DNA of 64,000 nucleotides from Phaseolus vulgaris (Eukaryota > Streptophyta > Magnoliopsida > Fabales > Fabaceae), in the NCBI RefSeq assembly GCF_000499845.2, contig NC_023754.2:10732618-10796617 (forward strand), written 5' to 3'. The translations under genes were made by a program, and so were the position numbers. Position 1 is the stretch's first letter. Each line of letters starts with the position of its first letter. Shown here one piece after another: positions 1 through 12,011 of the stretch. The notes under the pieces were generated by a model that saw nothing but the letters and a program-made list of their open reading frames with translations, was not told the origin of the DNA and searched no databases.

Positions 1-738
1 GAATGCCAATAAAGAGAGTGATGGGACCCATTGATGAAGATCTAAACAAAATGTGACATAGATATAATTAATTTAAGCCATCCAAATTGGTTGTATATGG
101 ACTACTTTTTCTCCTCTATTTACCCCCACACCCATCTCTTTCTTGAAGTGGCTATTTAGAAAAGGACTCATACAAGCCCTCACAACAAAGTTGCATATTT
201 TTTTCATAGGGTGGTGAAAGATTATGTTGAGCTTGTTTTATAACCACATACTCATTAAAAAAATATCACTTTATGGTCTCCATGATCTACCTGGAATCAA
301 AGTAACTGGAATCTTGGTGCCCCCACATAGCTAAATTAACCAACTTCATTATGAAAATGTAAGAATCTTAAGGTTTCACTTAATCATTGGCTTTCATTCT
401 CCCTAATGATGGTTTAGTTGTTAAATCAATCACAAAGAATGACTTCGATTTGCATGAGTAAAAAAAACTCAAAACAGGTTTGTATTGTGCTTATGATAAG
501 TCAACTTATCTTTGTTTCTTTAGTTATAAAGTGAATGGTGAAAAAGCAGTGAGATTCTTTCAGGGTAAATAATGTATTCTTTCATGGATAAATAGTGGAT
601 GCAAGTATAAAATATTTTAATTCAATTAAACGATATATATATATATAAGTATTAACAATACATCTTAAAAAAATACACTTTACTATTGATTGAAATTTAT
701 TAAAAATTTAAAATTAAAAAAAAGTATGAAATGAGATA
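1..738. other. No gene seen (left edge)
   Basis: AT-rich sequence with no convincing reading frame. It ends abruptly where gypsy integrase homology begins near 739. No LTR or primer site could be recognised, so the break may be a deletion or an old insertion edge. Confidence 0.5.
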
Positions 739-1430
739 TTGAACTCATTAAAGTTTGTGTGGAAAAACATTTTGTGCCGTTTTGAGATTCCGAGGCATCT
801 AGTGTTCGGCAACGGAATCCAATTTGCTAGTCAACAATTGGGTAACTTGTGCTCAGAGCTCGAAATAAAGCAGATATTCGTCTCGGTAGAGAACACCCTT
901 GGACGAATGGTCAAGTTGAGTCAGCTAACAAGATTCTATTGAGAGGAGGCTAGAAAAGGCAAAGGGAATTTGGTCAGAAGAAATTCTCAGAATTATGTAG
1001 GCCTATCACACCACCCCGTAATCAACAACTAAGTGACGCCTTTCAGTTTGGTATATGGGTCAGATGCCATGATACCAACAGAAATACAAGAGAATTCTCC
1101 TCGATTCCAAAGCTTTGTTGTTGAGGAGTCTAACAAGGAAGGAAGGTAAACCTGGATTTGTTGGACGAGATGCGTGAACATGCCCGTATTAAATCAGAGG
1201 CTTTAAAGAGAAGGTGGAGCTAAGACAAAAGACCAAGACGAAACCTCGGTAGTTCAAGGTTGTCAACTTGGTGATGCGAAAGGCCCACCCCTACCAGTTG
1301 GAGAAGAATTTATCTCCAAAGTGGATTGGCCTATTTCGTGTAGTTGAGGTGTATAGGCTGGAAACCCTGAAAGGGGGAGCCATTCCCTGAACATGGAATG
1401 TGGCAAACCTCAAGTTTTACTTCAGTTAAG
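739..1430 (+). pseudogene. Gypsy integrase fragment (core end and C-terminal tail)
   Basis: Integrase inserts retroelement cDNA into the genome. The open part at 739-942 has the core-domain signature around RFEIPRHLVFGNGIQFAS, in which the usual catalytic Asp before NG appears as Gly. After about 895 the match moves to another frame (HPWTNGQVESANKILLRG), so there is a frameshift in the stretch holding the catalytic Glu. The tail continues in pieces to about 1430 (PFSLVYGSDAMIPTEIQ; HPYQLEKNLSPKWIGLFRV; a WNVANLKFYF-like end) with further stops. Both the N-terminal zinc finger and the first catalytic Asp lie outside the preserved segment. Non-functional. Confidence 0.8.
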
Positions 1431-1578
1431 ATATTTCATTTTAATGTTTTCTTTTTTAACAATGTGACGTTTAAGGTGATGCTCTTTTTCCCTTGAAGGG
1501 TTTAACGAGGTAATCTAGTGATAAATTTATTCTTGGAAGATGGTGCATTAGTTTGTTGATTTACTTGAGATAGGACAC

Positions 1579-2230
1579 GGTAAGTCGACCTAGCTCGGCG
1601 TAGTACGTATACTCGAGCATAGGCGCTCCGTGAGCCTGGTTTGCCTAGTGGTTCACATGGTTTGATGTCGGGTAAGGCGACCTAGCTCAGTGTCAGTACA
1701 ACTACCTAAGTATAGGCGCCCTGTGCGTAAATTGGTTATCCAATGACAGGTAAGACGACCTAGCTCAGCATCAGTACGACTACCCGAGTATGGGCGCCTA
1801 TGCGTAAAAATTGATATAGATGAAGTATTTGGCAAGTGAAACGACCTACTTAGCGTAAGAAAGACTACCTGAGTATGGACGCTCTGCAAACTGATTTGTT
1901 ATGACTAAATTGTTTGATTCGATGTAAGGTAAGACAACCTAACTTAGTGTAAGAGTGACTACCTGAGTATAGGTGCTATGGGAATTGGTTTGTTATAAAT
2001 AGAGTCATTCAAACCTGGTAAGACGTCTTGACCCGAACACATACGCCCTATAGTGGTAAGTTTGCTAGATTTGGTACATGGTAAGTCAACCTAGCTCGGT
2101 GTAAATACGACTATCCGAGCATAGGCACCATGTGAGATGAATTTATTTGTTAAGTTGTGTAGTTTAGCACACGCTAAAGTGACTTTGCATAGAGTGACTA
2201 GGGTCGCTTGAGTATGGATGCCTTGCAGAA
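1579..2230 (+). repeat. Degenerate tandem repeat, 80-95 bp unit
   Basis: Units begin with a ggtaag.cgacctagctc-type core at about 1579, 1671, 1749, 1831, 1928, 2017 and 2080, and a weaker one follows near 2170. Each continues with gactacctgagtatagg-type sequence and a cgcc/tgcc end. Spacing is 63-97 bp. Tandem repeats between pol and the 3' LTR are known for Tat-lineage elements, which fits the position here. Confidence 0.75.
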
Positions 2231-2667
2231 GATAAGTTGCTTGATAGGTATGGAGCCGATGGTCGAGCTTAAGCTAGAGGCAGCTACCTGAGTGGGCATT
2301 CTACGAGTTAAGGCATCGTGACATCAATACAGTAATCATACCAAGGATCGTCCAGTATGAGGCTGTTTATGGAATCAAGTTGAGGTAAGACTTTTCCCTA
2401 ATTGTGAAAGCATCGCTTACTCAAAGGTAAATGTTTTATCAAGGTAAGAAAGTTGTTATTTTCATGCTTAAGCTAATAAAAGCTTGTTAAGTGGTTTGTG
2501 TTAAAACATAGAATGGGTTGAGTGGCGAGGCATGCATTTGTAAAGGTCTCAGAATCACTATACATAAGAAAGAGCAAAAGTGATGGTAAATATAAAGTGT
2601 TCAAATTGTTAAAGAGTTAAGAGAATTTAACATATTACAGACCATAAAAGTTTAAGTTAGTCATCCC

Positions 2668-4155
2668 TTAATTGACCATTGACCACGGTTTTACCCGGAC
2701 TGAGTTCTGAGAAGTCAGATTGGGATGGAGTGTTGATGCTTGTTCGATAGCTTCCTCGAATCTCACAAGATAGGATTGGGCAGCATCTTCCTTAAATGAT
2801 TTTGTGGTCTTGACAAGATCCTCATCTTTGCGGGACAACTCCCCCTTTAGGTTGCCGACTTCGGCCAATACTTTGTTCCTTTCTTCGGCCAAGCTTGTAG
2901 CCTCTTGAGCTCGGTCTGCTGCCTCTTTAGCTTTCTCGGCTTGAAGTCGTTCAACTTCTTGTTGCAAGATATTTGAATGCTTGAGCTCAAATTGAAGGCG
3001 CTCTATTTCTTTGCGAAGCTCAACATTCTCTTGGATCCTCTGGTCCTCAACTACCCTCCGATCTCTCATCTTGGTCACAACCAAGCAACCCATGGCTAAG
3101 GCTTGCCCAAATTGCTCCATGGTGTCACAAAGCAGATGATTTTCGTCGTGAGCCATGATCCTCATTTTGTCCTTTCTGGGCAGGAAGGCCTTTTAACCAT
3201 ATGTGGGGATGTCAAATTTTGGATCCCACAAGCTCTTCCTCTTAGAGCTCTCCGCTTCGCATTCCTGGATGACAATTACATCTTGGGCAGAGCATGGTCG
3301 GCTGAGTGAGCGACATCGTGATGCGGGACTCGACCATCTAAGTGAGAGTGCTAAGTGGGAGGAGCGAATGCCTTCTTTTTTTCTCTTAAAAACAAGCCCC
3401 AATGTGGTTTCCTCGTCCTGGTCGGTTGGGGCTTAGGTAATTGTGATTGGAGCCTTCTTTTTCTGAGTTAAAGAATCCTTGGACATGTTGGCAGCTACCC
3501 TCATATCTTTAGCCATCTCGGCTAGCTCCGCCTTGCTGAAATGGTTCAACATTCTTTCTGCAAAGAAAATAAGTAAATGGTTAGTAAGTGGTAGCAAATT
3601 TATTTTCACCAAGAGTGGGAAATGAGGAGTACCAGTATAAGCCTTCAAGGCACCGAGAATGTACTCTTTGGTTATTAAGTAGGAGGTGTCGAAGACAACC
3701 TTCAAGCTCGATAGGAATTGGTAAATCCCTTGATCTTTTGGTGATAGATCTTTAAAGCGCCGAGCACTCTGGAATTTGGGTTCAGGGGTCCAATATAGGG
3801 GAAATCCATCCAGAAGGGTTGGATCTCCTGTTGTGGTTCGAACTTTAACAAATTTGCCTTTAAAATTCTTATATGAGGATTGGAAGAGGGAAAACAAGGT
3901 TCTTCCAAGGGCACCGTTCAGGGACACCCGTAGTTTACTACTTGTGTGTTTAGCTTCAAAGAAGTTGTAAAAGACTTCAACAGACGATGAGATGCTGACC
4001 TGAGCATACAAAATAATAAAAGCACGGATGAATGTCCAGCTATTAGGGTGTAGCTGGGTAGGGGCGATATTGAGCTCGGTCAAAAGCTCTTTCTCAAAGA
4101 TGGATAAATGGAGACGTAGGAGAACCTTTTTAAAAAACGTTGCATAGAAAAACAA
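2668..4155 (-). pseudogene. Antisense ORF of Tat element (gypsy-type 'transposase' domain plus coiled coil)
   Basis: Running opposite to integrase, one frame extends from 4155 to 2668 and is broken only by TAA codons at 3433-3435 and 3193-3195. The first 240 residues resemble the plant 'putative gypsy type transposon' domain (Transposase_28): conserved APTQLHPNSWTFIRAF near residue 31, then a VSISSSVEVFYNFFE block. The middle piece (3402-3196) is basic and ends SLWDPKFDIPTYG. The last piece (3165-2668) starts near GQALAMG and forms a charged coiled coil (ELRKEIERLQFELK and following heptads). An N-terminal extension in another frame reaches about 4265. Its biochemical function is unknown. About 0.7 kb separates it from the LTR, so a promoter would lie in 4265-5020. 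Confidence 0.75.
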
Positions 4156-4265
4156 AATGGACCACTAGGGTCCGAAGACTCATCACAACAAATGGGTCTC
4201 CTACATTCTACGATTTTTACGTGACCCTCGTATCTTTTGCTCATGGTGCAACCATTTTCTCTCAA

Positions 4266-5006
4266 ATCTCTAAGGTGTAAATGAGTGGTATAATAAGAGG
4301 TTTCTTTTAAAAGGTATTTTTGGCCCAGGGGTACATAACATTATAATCCATTGTAGAAAATAGATAGAACACAAGCAAAACACAAACAAAGTATGGATAC
4401 AGTTCAGGCCAAACAGAGTAAAAAAATCAATAGTAAAATAAAAGTGCATTTCAATCCATGTAACACCACCAACCAGTTAATCATCAGTAAAGAAAGGAAT
4501 TACTTGGTTGACACGACTAGAAGTGTGTGATGGTGAGAGGGAAAATGCGAGGAAGCTTCTTAGAATAAGAAAACGAGAGAGAGTTGGGAATGTGAAAGCT
4601 ACGTAGAGTATAATAATGAGTCTCGTAATGTAAATCAGAAATGGATGATTTGCATTAGAGGAGTTAAGTGGGATACCTGGTGACGACGGTGAGTTTGGTG
4701 CAACGGTGGTGGGTGGAGGCACGAGAGCTAGAAGGAAGCGTTGATGAGAAGATTTTTTGAAGCAAGAGGAAATGGAACAGTGTGGCGCTAATGGTAGCTT
4801 GAGAGAGGTATATACGAAAAAGTGGAATTCGAAACGATAGGGTTTTCTCCATCGCTGATACCACGCCACATGTACAATTTAGATCCAGTATGGTGAGACG
4901 TCTCATTAGAAATGCTTCAGCAACCGTGCCTCACCTACCCGCTTGGGAAAACGTCGTGTCAGCCGCCAAATGCTGGTAAGCCTCTTCGCCTAGTCAAGCT
5001 CGGATC
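4266..5006. other. Leader region of the Tat antisense gene
   Basis: This stretch lies between the antisense ORF start and the polypurine tract. An open frame on the minus strand (4869-4477) has no recognised domain and is low-complexity Ser/Phe/Leu-rich. I expect promoter and 5' untranslated sequence of the antisense gene here, by position only. Confidence 0.35.
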
Positions 5007-5590
5007 GAGCCTGGGGGGCTTGTGTACTGGACAAGAGTACTCGAGACCTCGGTCCAAGCACTTTGGTATGGTTAGTTCGGTTTTTGGGCCATGAGCTCGA
5101 CCCAAGTGTTGGTAAGACAACTCGAAAAAGATAGTTAAAATAAAAAGAATATTCTGTTTGTTTATAACACATACGCTAATTAAATACAAATAAAAGTTGT
5201 TGAGAATAATGTTTTTAGCACCCAAGAACATGTAAACATAATATTTTCTTGTTGTTAGCACCCGAAGATAAGAGGTGCCCGTGAATAGGTGGTTTTTCTG
5301 TTATGATTAAATATTTTCTATTGAGATTATATTCTCGTTAGTGAAAGCTGTTGAATGATATCTATAAAAGGGGTTTGAGTTCCTCGGTAAACAGACGCTG
5401 TTTCTGAATACTTAAGACTGAAACTGATTTGATTTTTTGAATGCTCTCACTGACATGATCGTCGGAGTTGATCAACAGGTAAAGCTCCCTCTGTCTCAAA
5501 GGAACCACGTTCCAAGAGTAGCAAGAGGAGACAGATCAGAAGTGAAACTCTCTATCCAATCCAACCAAGATCAACCGACGAGAATAATTA
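5007..5590 (+). repeat. Polypurine tract and 3' LTR of the Tat element
   Basis: A purine tract (gagcctggggggct, 5007-5020) is followed by TGTGTACTGG at 5021, a typical PPT/LTR junction. A TATA box (tatctataaaagggg) lies near 5350-5368, and the sequence around 5455-5480 (tgatcgtcggag, then caggtaaag) matches the R/U5 style of legume Tat LTRs. The 3' boundary is uncertain (about 5570-5590) because no second LTR is available for comparison. The same PPT/LTR junction recurs at 33336-33348. Confidence 0.6.
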
Positions 5591-5702
5591 TTATTTTAAT
5601 ATTATGATATTTCAGAAGAGATTGATATCTTAGAATAAAAAAATCTATCATTATATATAAAAATATTAATAAATAAGAAAAAAATATTATTATTTAATTA
5701 TT

Positions 5703-5723
5703 AACAACAACAACAACAATAAC

Positions 5724-5818
<95 letters not shown>

Positions 5819-5820
5819 TT
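5703..5820. repeat. AAC/AAT trinucleotide microsatellite
   Basis: Five or so AAC units pass into about 28 AAT units and then switch to ATT units, giving a self-complementary end. The poly-Leu ORF on the minus strand here is an artefact. Confidence 0.95.
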
Positions 5821-5879
5821 TGTTGTTGGCGGAATGAATCCAAATCTCATTAATATACATATAACTTATAACCACTATA

Positions 5880-6253
5880 AAAAAAACTTTTCATCGTATT
5901 ATCAATTTTATTATTTTATTATTCTATTGTTATTATTATTTATATTATTATAATTATTATTAGTAATATTATTATTATTAATTAAAATATTTAATTAATA
6001 TTTTAATTTTAATATATTAATATAAATTATTATTATCATTTTTATTATTATTACATCAAATTATTAAATTAGTATTTTGATTTCAATATATACTAATGAA
6101 AAAATTATTAGTATTACTGTTATCATAAATTATTATTAATAATAAGAAAATTTTTAGTATTAATATTATAAATATAATTATAATTATTTTTAATATTATT
6201 ATTGTTATCGTAATCATTATTATTTTAATAATAATTATTATTACTATTATTAT
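5880..6253. repeat. AT-only low-complexity flank left of the solo LTR
   Basis: Almost pure A/T with interrupted ATT tracts. Blocks of the type attaaattagtatttt-gatttcaatatata recur in modified form on the other side of the solo LTR at about 8373 and 8532, so this was one AT-rich repeat block before the LTR landed. Confidence 0.6.
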
Positions 6254-8366
6254 TGTAACATTCTTATATTTTTCCACATCTAATAACCAAAATCTGCAAT
6301 ATATTTATAACTCTTTCATACAATGTTTCAAAAATATATTCTTTTTCATAGAGATTTTAAAAATATACACAAAGGTTTAAAATAAAATATTCAAAATAAA
6401 ATAAATATTTCCATCCTCCAGTTTCTCACTGAGGATTTCTATCACCGGTAACATTATTTGCACCCGTGTAAATAGACGATCATCACAGATTAAAGAAAAC
6501 AACCACAAAACAAAGTAAAGTGTAAGCTAGCTATTTTTAAAAACTTCTAATATAAATATATTTTTAAATGTTCACATAAAACCATAAATTCTCATGCATT
6601 TCCACATAACTATCAAGTGTCTATCAAAATTTCACAATTCATTTTTCTCATGTCCAAATTCTACTGATTCACAACACATAGACACTTGATTCTACTCTCG
6701 GAAGACTCATGTATTGAACTTAGCATCCAGAGACTTGTACTTGTCATACTACTCGATGTGAAATCCACACAGCCATGCGCATACTCATCTCAATGTCCCA
6801 TCATCTCATATGACAGGGTAAATATATTTGATTTGTTCTGATCAATTCTTTCAAACCTCAGACTCAGCCAAATGGACCTCCTTCGACTCTCACCAATTGA
6901 ATAACTTCATTTATGTGATTCCATTATATCAGTAGAGTCAGGATCATCTAATTCACAGGACACTCACAGATCAATACACCCTAATAACAATTTCAACACG
7001 GTATTTCCTTTCCTGAAAATACTATGTCTTGATCACACTTTCATACCATTCCATATCTCATGTAACACATCAATGCACCATTTAATCATATCATATTTTA
7101 AACTTTTTTTAAACAATCCAAATATCTCAAAATTCACTCAAACATATAATTAAGTTCCTTTAGTCATATTTATAAATAAAAATTAGAATTTCCACTTAAA
7201 AGCAATAACCAATAATACACGGTTTTCAAAAGCAAAAATAAAAATTTTAAGTGTTTTTTTTACAAAGAGTCTAGCTTGAACGAGAATTTGCTCGCTTGAG
7301 CGAGAATGGGTCTCGCCCAAGCGAAAATTCCCTCGCTTGAGCAAGATGCAACCTGAGAGTACCCAAAATTTCATCCTAGGTCTCGCTTGAGCAAGAATGG
7401 ACCCGAGAGCACCCCATCTTTCTATTTTATTCTCGCTTGAGCGAGGATTAGCTCGTCTGAGCGAGATATGCAGAGAAGTCTGCATAATTCTATTATATTG
7501 ATGAATGAATTATCATTCAACTCATAATTTTAATAATCTACAGATTAAAAATGACAATTCTTACTCATATGTTTTCTAAATCAAACATCATCTAAAGTCA
7601 AATAACCAAATCTTATCAAACATCTCATTTTAAATAATTCAATTCATTTTTATGACCATTCAACCACTTTCAATTCTCAATCACAACACTCTCATCAACT
7701 TACTCACCTAAAAAAAATCACTGTATAAAATTCAAAATCAACCTTTTCATTCAATATATATATTACTTTACTCTTAAAAAAGACAATCCTACAAGAAAAT
7801 TTAGATTGGTGACCACGTCACCCCCATATTCAGATCTTCTAGCCTAAGGTTCTATTGAAATTTCAAAACAATTCCCTTACCTGAACTTGAGCAGATGCTC
7901 CCTAATATCTCTAGACTACCAAAAGCTCAAGGGTAGCCTAACATGCACCACATAGTCCTAATAACTATACCACTATGACCTGAGCTAACAGAGACTACTT
8001 CTGAAGATAAAAGCATCACATGCAAGCTTATACTAAAGACAAACCTAATCTGATCAAAATTAACTCAAAGGAAAAGGAATCAACAAAAAACTTACTTTAT
8101 TTAAGATTTTGATCAGACAATCTTGTAAAGTTCACTGCCGAGAGTCCAATGGTAGACTCCAATTGTCAAACTGATGGTCAGAATCTTAGAGAGAAGATAA
8201 AGAAAAGGAAAAAAAGAGTTTTTTAGAGAGATGATGATTTTTTTTAAAATGAAACCTTAATAACTGAATTTCTATTTATATAACCTCTTCACTTTAATAA
8301 TAAAATATTTCGGTGTCATTTTAATTATATCATTTTTACTCTAAGACTAATTTTTCGGTCCTTACA
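6254..8366 (-). repeat. Solo LTR, Tekay-like gypsy, with TSD attat
   Basis: On the plus strand it begins TGTAACATTC and ends GGTCCTTACA, giving TG...CA termini on either strand. The 5 bp before (6249-6253) and after (8367-8371) are both attat. There is no internal coding sequence and no second LTR, so it is a solo LTR left by recombination. A stretch near 7800-7880 (gaccacgtc...cagatcttctagcctaaggttctatt) matches the corresponding part of the Tekay-type LTR at 36940-37000, which gives family and orientation. It carries a cluster of ctcgcttgagcgag-type motifs at 7270-7465. The TSD is AT-rich, so some caution is due. Confidence 0.75.
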
Positions 8367-8816
8367 ATTATTACATTAAAATAATATTTTCATTTTAATA
8401 TATATTAATATAAAATAAAATTATTATTACTACTATGACCAGAAATTATTATTAATAATAAGAAAATTATTAATATTATTATTATTATAATTATTTTTAT
8501 TATTATTATTATTACCATTATTACCGTTATTATTAAATTAATATTTTCATTTTGTATATATCCATATAAAATAAAATTATTATTATTATTATAACAAAAT
8601 GAAAAATTTATAATTATTATTATGAACGGTGACAGAATTTTTTTTTATAGATATTGATTGTCGTTGAATTATCATGGGATATTAATTGATGTTCAATTAT
8701 CCGTAAATGTTATTTGATAAATTTTTTATTTTGTAAATGCGTGGATAAAATCTGTTGATAAAATTTAAATACGGACAGATAATTTTTCGTCGATAAATTT
8801 ATAATTTTATATATAA

Positions 8817-8849
<33 letters not shown>

Positions 8850-9359
8850 ACTTTGATTTGAATAGATTGTTATTGTAAACTGATACCATTAATCAATTAA
8901 AGAATAATTAGGTTTAAATAAAGGATGGATGAGTGGTTTTCACTTGTGAGCATCAATTCGTGTCTCGTACCATTGATCAATGAACCATTCCGCTATATAA
9001 TAAAATATTCCCAAACAGATAAGTTCTTTAAATTCCTCAAAGTACAACTTATGTACGGATTTATATTTCGCCTTCAAAATCTCACAAAACTATTCTGAAT
9101 TTTTCTCACTTCAATTTTCATTCAAGGATCATTTTCAACTCTCAATTTATTTATTTTAAGGTTAATAGCTTATTTTTCATTCAATTGTTATTACATTTTG
9201 AATTGTATTATCAATTTTGTCTACTACTTTATTATTTTTTATTTTTATTTTTAACCTGTTAAGGACTCGTTAGATTTTTAACAAAAATAATGTCACTAAT
9301 CAGATTACAAAATCAATTTCATTTTGACCAATAATATTGAGAGAGACAAAATAATATAC

Positions 9360-9393
<34 letters not shown>

Positions 9394-9739
9394 CATTACT
9401 ACAATAAAAATGAATATATAATTTAATATTTTAATTATAAAAAATTCACACATATCTAAAAGATTGTCATTCATTCTTTCAAAGTTTTGAACTCATCAAA
9501 AATTGAATTTGAGAGACGTATTACCAAAAAAAGTTATAATAAATAAGTCATAGTTAGAAGATTATAAAAGATACATAATAGTGAACATATTTTATGTTTC
9601 TAAAAAAATTCATATAAAAAAAATAAAAATACTTAAATTAGTTAGAGGGTAAGAACTTGAAAAAGGAAAACAAGATATAACTATTCAAATTCTTATATTT
9701 CAAACATTCTCCTTGATAAATAAAAAAGAATTTGTTGAG
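8367..9739. other. AT-rich DNA without a gene
   Basis: ATT-rich repeat to about 8640, then anonymous AT-rich sequence with (AT)n tracts at 8827-8850 and 9366-9391. No frame or element end was recognised. Confidence 0.5.
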
Positions 9740-10177
9740 TTTTTATCACCATGGGGCCTTTTTTTTGTTTTTTACTAAAGTGGAGCTGCTTTTAAAAAAA
9801 AATACAAATTTGGATAAGTCGTGTCAACTTAGCATGACTTAATATAAAGAAGTCATGCCAACTTGTCACGACTTTGTCACCTCAACCTGAAGTCATGCCA
9901 ACTTGGTCCAACTTTGTTCACATCATAAATTTTTTTCTTTTTCTGACTTACAATTTTCTAATTTTTAAATAAATAAATATTATTAATTATTCAATTATAA
10001 TTAAAATTGAGTAGTAATGTAATATTTGAAATTAATTTGATAAATAAATTTTTTTATGGAGGAATATTTGTTGTTGGTTAATTTAGGTTGTTAGTTGAAT
10101 AAAATAAATGAAGGCATAAATACATAGGTAAAGAAAATGAGGAAATTAATAATCAAAGTTGAGATTAAATTTTATTA

Positions 10178-10600
10178 TCAAGCTTGTTTGTGCGGACAAT
10201 TGCTTCTATTGTGACCTTCGGTTCTACAATATGAGCATCTTTTTGGCTTATTTGGAAATGAATCATCCATTTCGTTACGGATACGTTGAGTGTCAGGTGT
10301 TCTTGATTGATGTTAATGCATCATGGGTCAGATAACAAATTTGGTCCCGCGTAAGTAGACTAATAATCCTGATTTCGAACTCAATACAATTGGACCTCAT
10401 AAGCCTTGAAAATATTGTGGAGATTGTACATTGGGATCACATATGTCGTTAGTTGTAAATGACAAAATGAACAAACAACAATTATGTGTGGACAAGACAA
10501 ACGTATAGATTGAACTCCCCACAATCACACCACCATTCATTTAATTTAATTGTGTATGTCATTGAGTAGCGTCAAAATTCGGTAGTTAGCAAGTCTTCCA
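10178..10600 (-). pseudogene. MULE transposase C-terminal remnant (SWIM finger and zinc knuckle)
   Basis: On the minus strand the sequence reads through a SWIM-type finger (NEWWCDCGEF, then CPH after a frameshift), a conserved tail (FCHLQLTTYVIPMYNLHNIF and KAYEVQLY), and a final CCHC zinc knuckle CSYCRTEGHNRSNC followed by PHKQA and a stop at 10178-10180. This order is that of MURA-type transposases, which cut at the element's TIRs. The catalytic DDE domain is absent, and there are several stops and at least one frameshift, so it cannot act. Confidence 0.8.
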
Positions 10601-10923
10601 TGTCAAAGATTGATTTTTCTTGGTCATATCAAATTAATTTTAAATATTACATAACTTACTACTCAATTTTAATTAATTTCAACTATAATTAATAATATAT
10701 ACATATATATATATATATATATATTTAAAAGAAGATGTTTTTTTTTTGAAAAAGTAAAAAAAAAGTAAAATTTTATGACGTGGACAGAGTCGTGTCAAGA
10801 TGGCATGACTTCAGCTTGACGTGACATAAATCGTGCCAACTTGACACGTGTTCAGGTTGACGTGGCCAAAATAGTGCCAAGTTGGCGCTACTTCTTCATA
10901 TGAAGTCATTCCAAATTGGTACA

Positions 10924-12011
10924 TGATAAGTGTCTAATTTCAGTAATATTTCATATTAAAATATAGGCACATATGAGGATTTATTACTAATTTACATATA
11001 AAATAATCCCTACTTTATGAATTTATACCTTTTTACATTTTTTATGAACTTTATTTGAATAAGAGCATTTTATTCCAAAATTTGGTGTTAACTGCAGATT
11101 TTTAGGGAGGATTGAAGATTTGGAGTAAAGGAGAATAATTTGAGCTAAAAAGAGAAAGCTGAAAGGTCTCAGAATGGAAAAAGATGCAGAGAAAGATTAA
11201 GCATTTTTTATGTTTTATCACTTAGCCATTAGCGCGACACAGGAAGCGACCTAACTCTAGAAAACTAGGATAAATAGGGGGCTAGAGGCTCAACCCTAGT
11301 GTGCTAGATTAAGAGGAAAACACCATAGAGTGAATTGTAACCCAATTGGGAGAATGGAAGGTGCTAGAAGTATGTGTGACTAATTCTACCCTTTGGGATT
11401 GGGAGCAATCTGCTCAAACTCTTATGTATTGAGGTGATATCTTATTTATTAATACAATTCTTGATTGATTATTGGTATTGTTGTTTTACTTTTAAATTTC
11501 CCTTAACAAATTGAGAATCTTAAATTTGACTGAGAGATATTTGTAGGGTTCAGACCTAAACAACAATACTTAGCATATTCGAGTGCTAGAGATAGACTTG
11601 AAATGTTAATTGTCATTAACGTCTGAGTGTGATTCTAAGTTGTTTTTATAAGTATGTGAGAGATCAATATTTAGGAAACATTCTTAAGGATTTTATATGC
11701 AAGAGATCGATATAAATGAATTTTCTACGGGCATCAAATTCAATCAAAGAACTTAATATTAACATGCTAATCAAAATACATGAGAGTGAGAGATGAAACC
11801 TAATCCCTATTTTTCCAATTGAAGCAACTAATTTGTTTTCTTATTGATCAGTGCCAACATAACCAACTCAAAACTTCTTTTATTGTTCTGTTTGTTATAT
11901 TTAACAAATATTGTACTCGATAATTCACTATTCCTTGTGGGATTGATATCTGTCCTTAGGGACAATTATTACTTATGACAAACGCAGTGCACTTGCCGTA
12001 AAAAGTCATCA
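10924..12011 (+). repeat. Solo LTR (Athila-like?), TGATAAGTGTC...GTCATCA
   Basis: Termini are TGATAAGTGTC and GTCATCA (inverted TGAT/ATCA). Flanks are gtaca (10919-10923) and gcaca (12012-12016), a 5-bp duplication with one change. The same family recurs at 33662-34854, matching at both ends and in the gaatggaaggtg / caaactcttatgta blocks. It has landed in the right inverted repeat of the MULE. The ending resembles Athila-type legume LTRs; that lineage call is tentative. Confidence 0.75.

Larger units (their letters stand above)
739..5590 (+). mobile_element. 3' half of a Tat-type Ty3/gypsy retrotransposon
   Basis: Read on the plus strand the order is integrase 3' part, tandem repeat block, antisense gene, polypurine tract and 3' LTR. 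An antisense extra ORF between pol and the 3' LTR is a known trait of some Tat-lineage elements. The 5' half (5' LTR, gag, protease, RT, RNase H) is missing from the window; homology begins in mid-integrase at about 739. The integrase is frameshifted and the antisense gene has two stops, so the copy is dead. Lineage is inferred from architecture and the integrase tail, not from a tree. Confidence 0.75.

Noticed and set aside
1653..1889. 78-residue minus ORF with internal repetition
   Set aside because: It is the tandem repeat of the Tat element read through; the repetition is DNA-level.
5690..5875. Poly-leucine ORF on the minus strand
   Set aside because: It is a translation of the AAT/ATT microsatellite.
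9740..9950. Intact MULE target-site duplication
   Set aside because: The nine bases outside each repeat do not match; the edges may be off by several bases or mutated.
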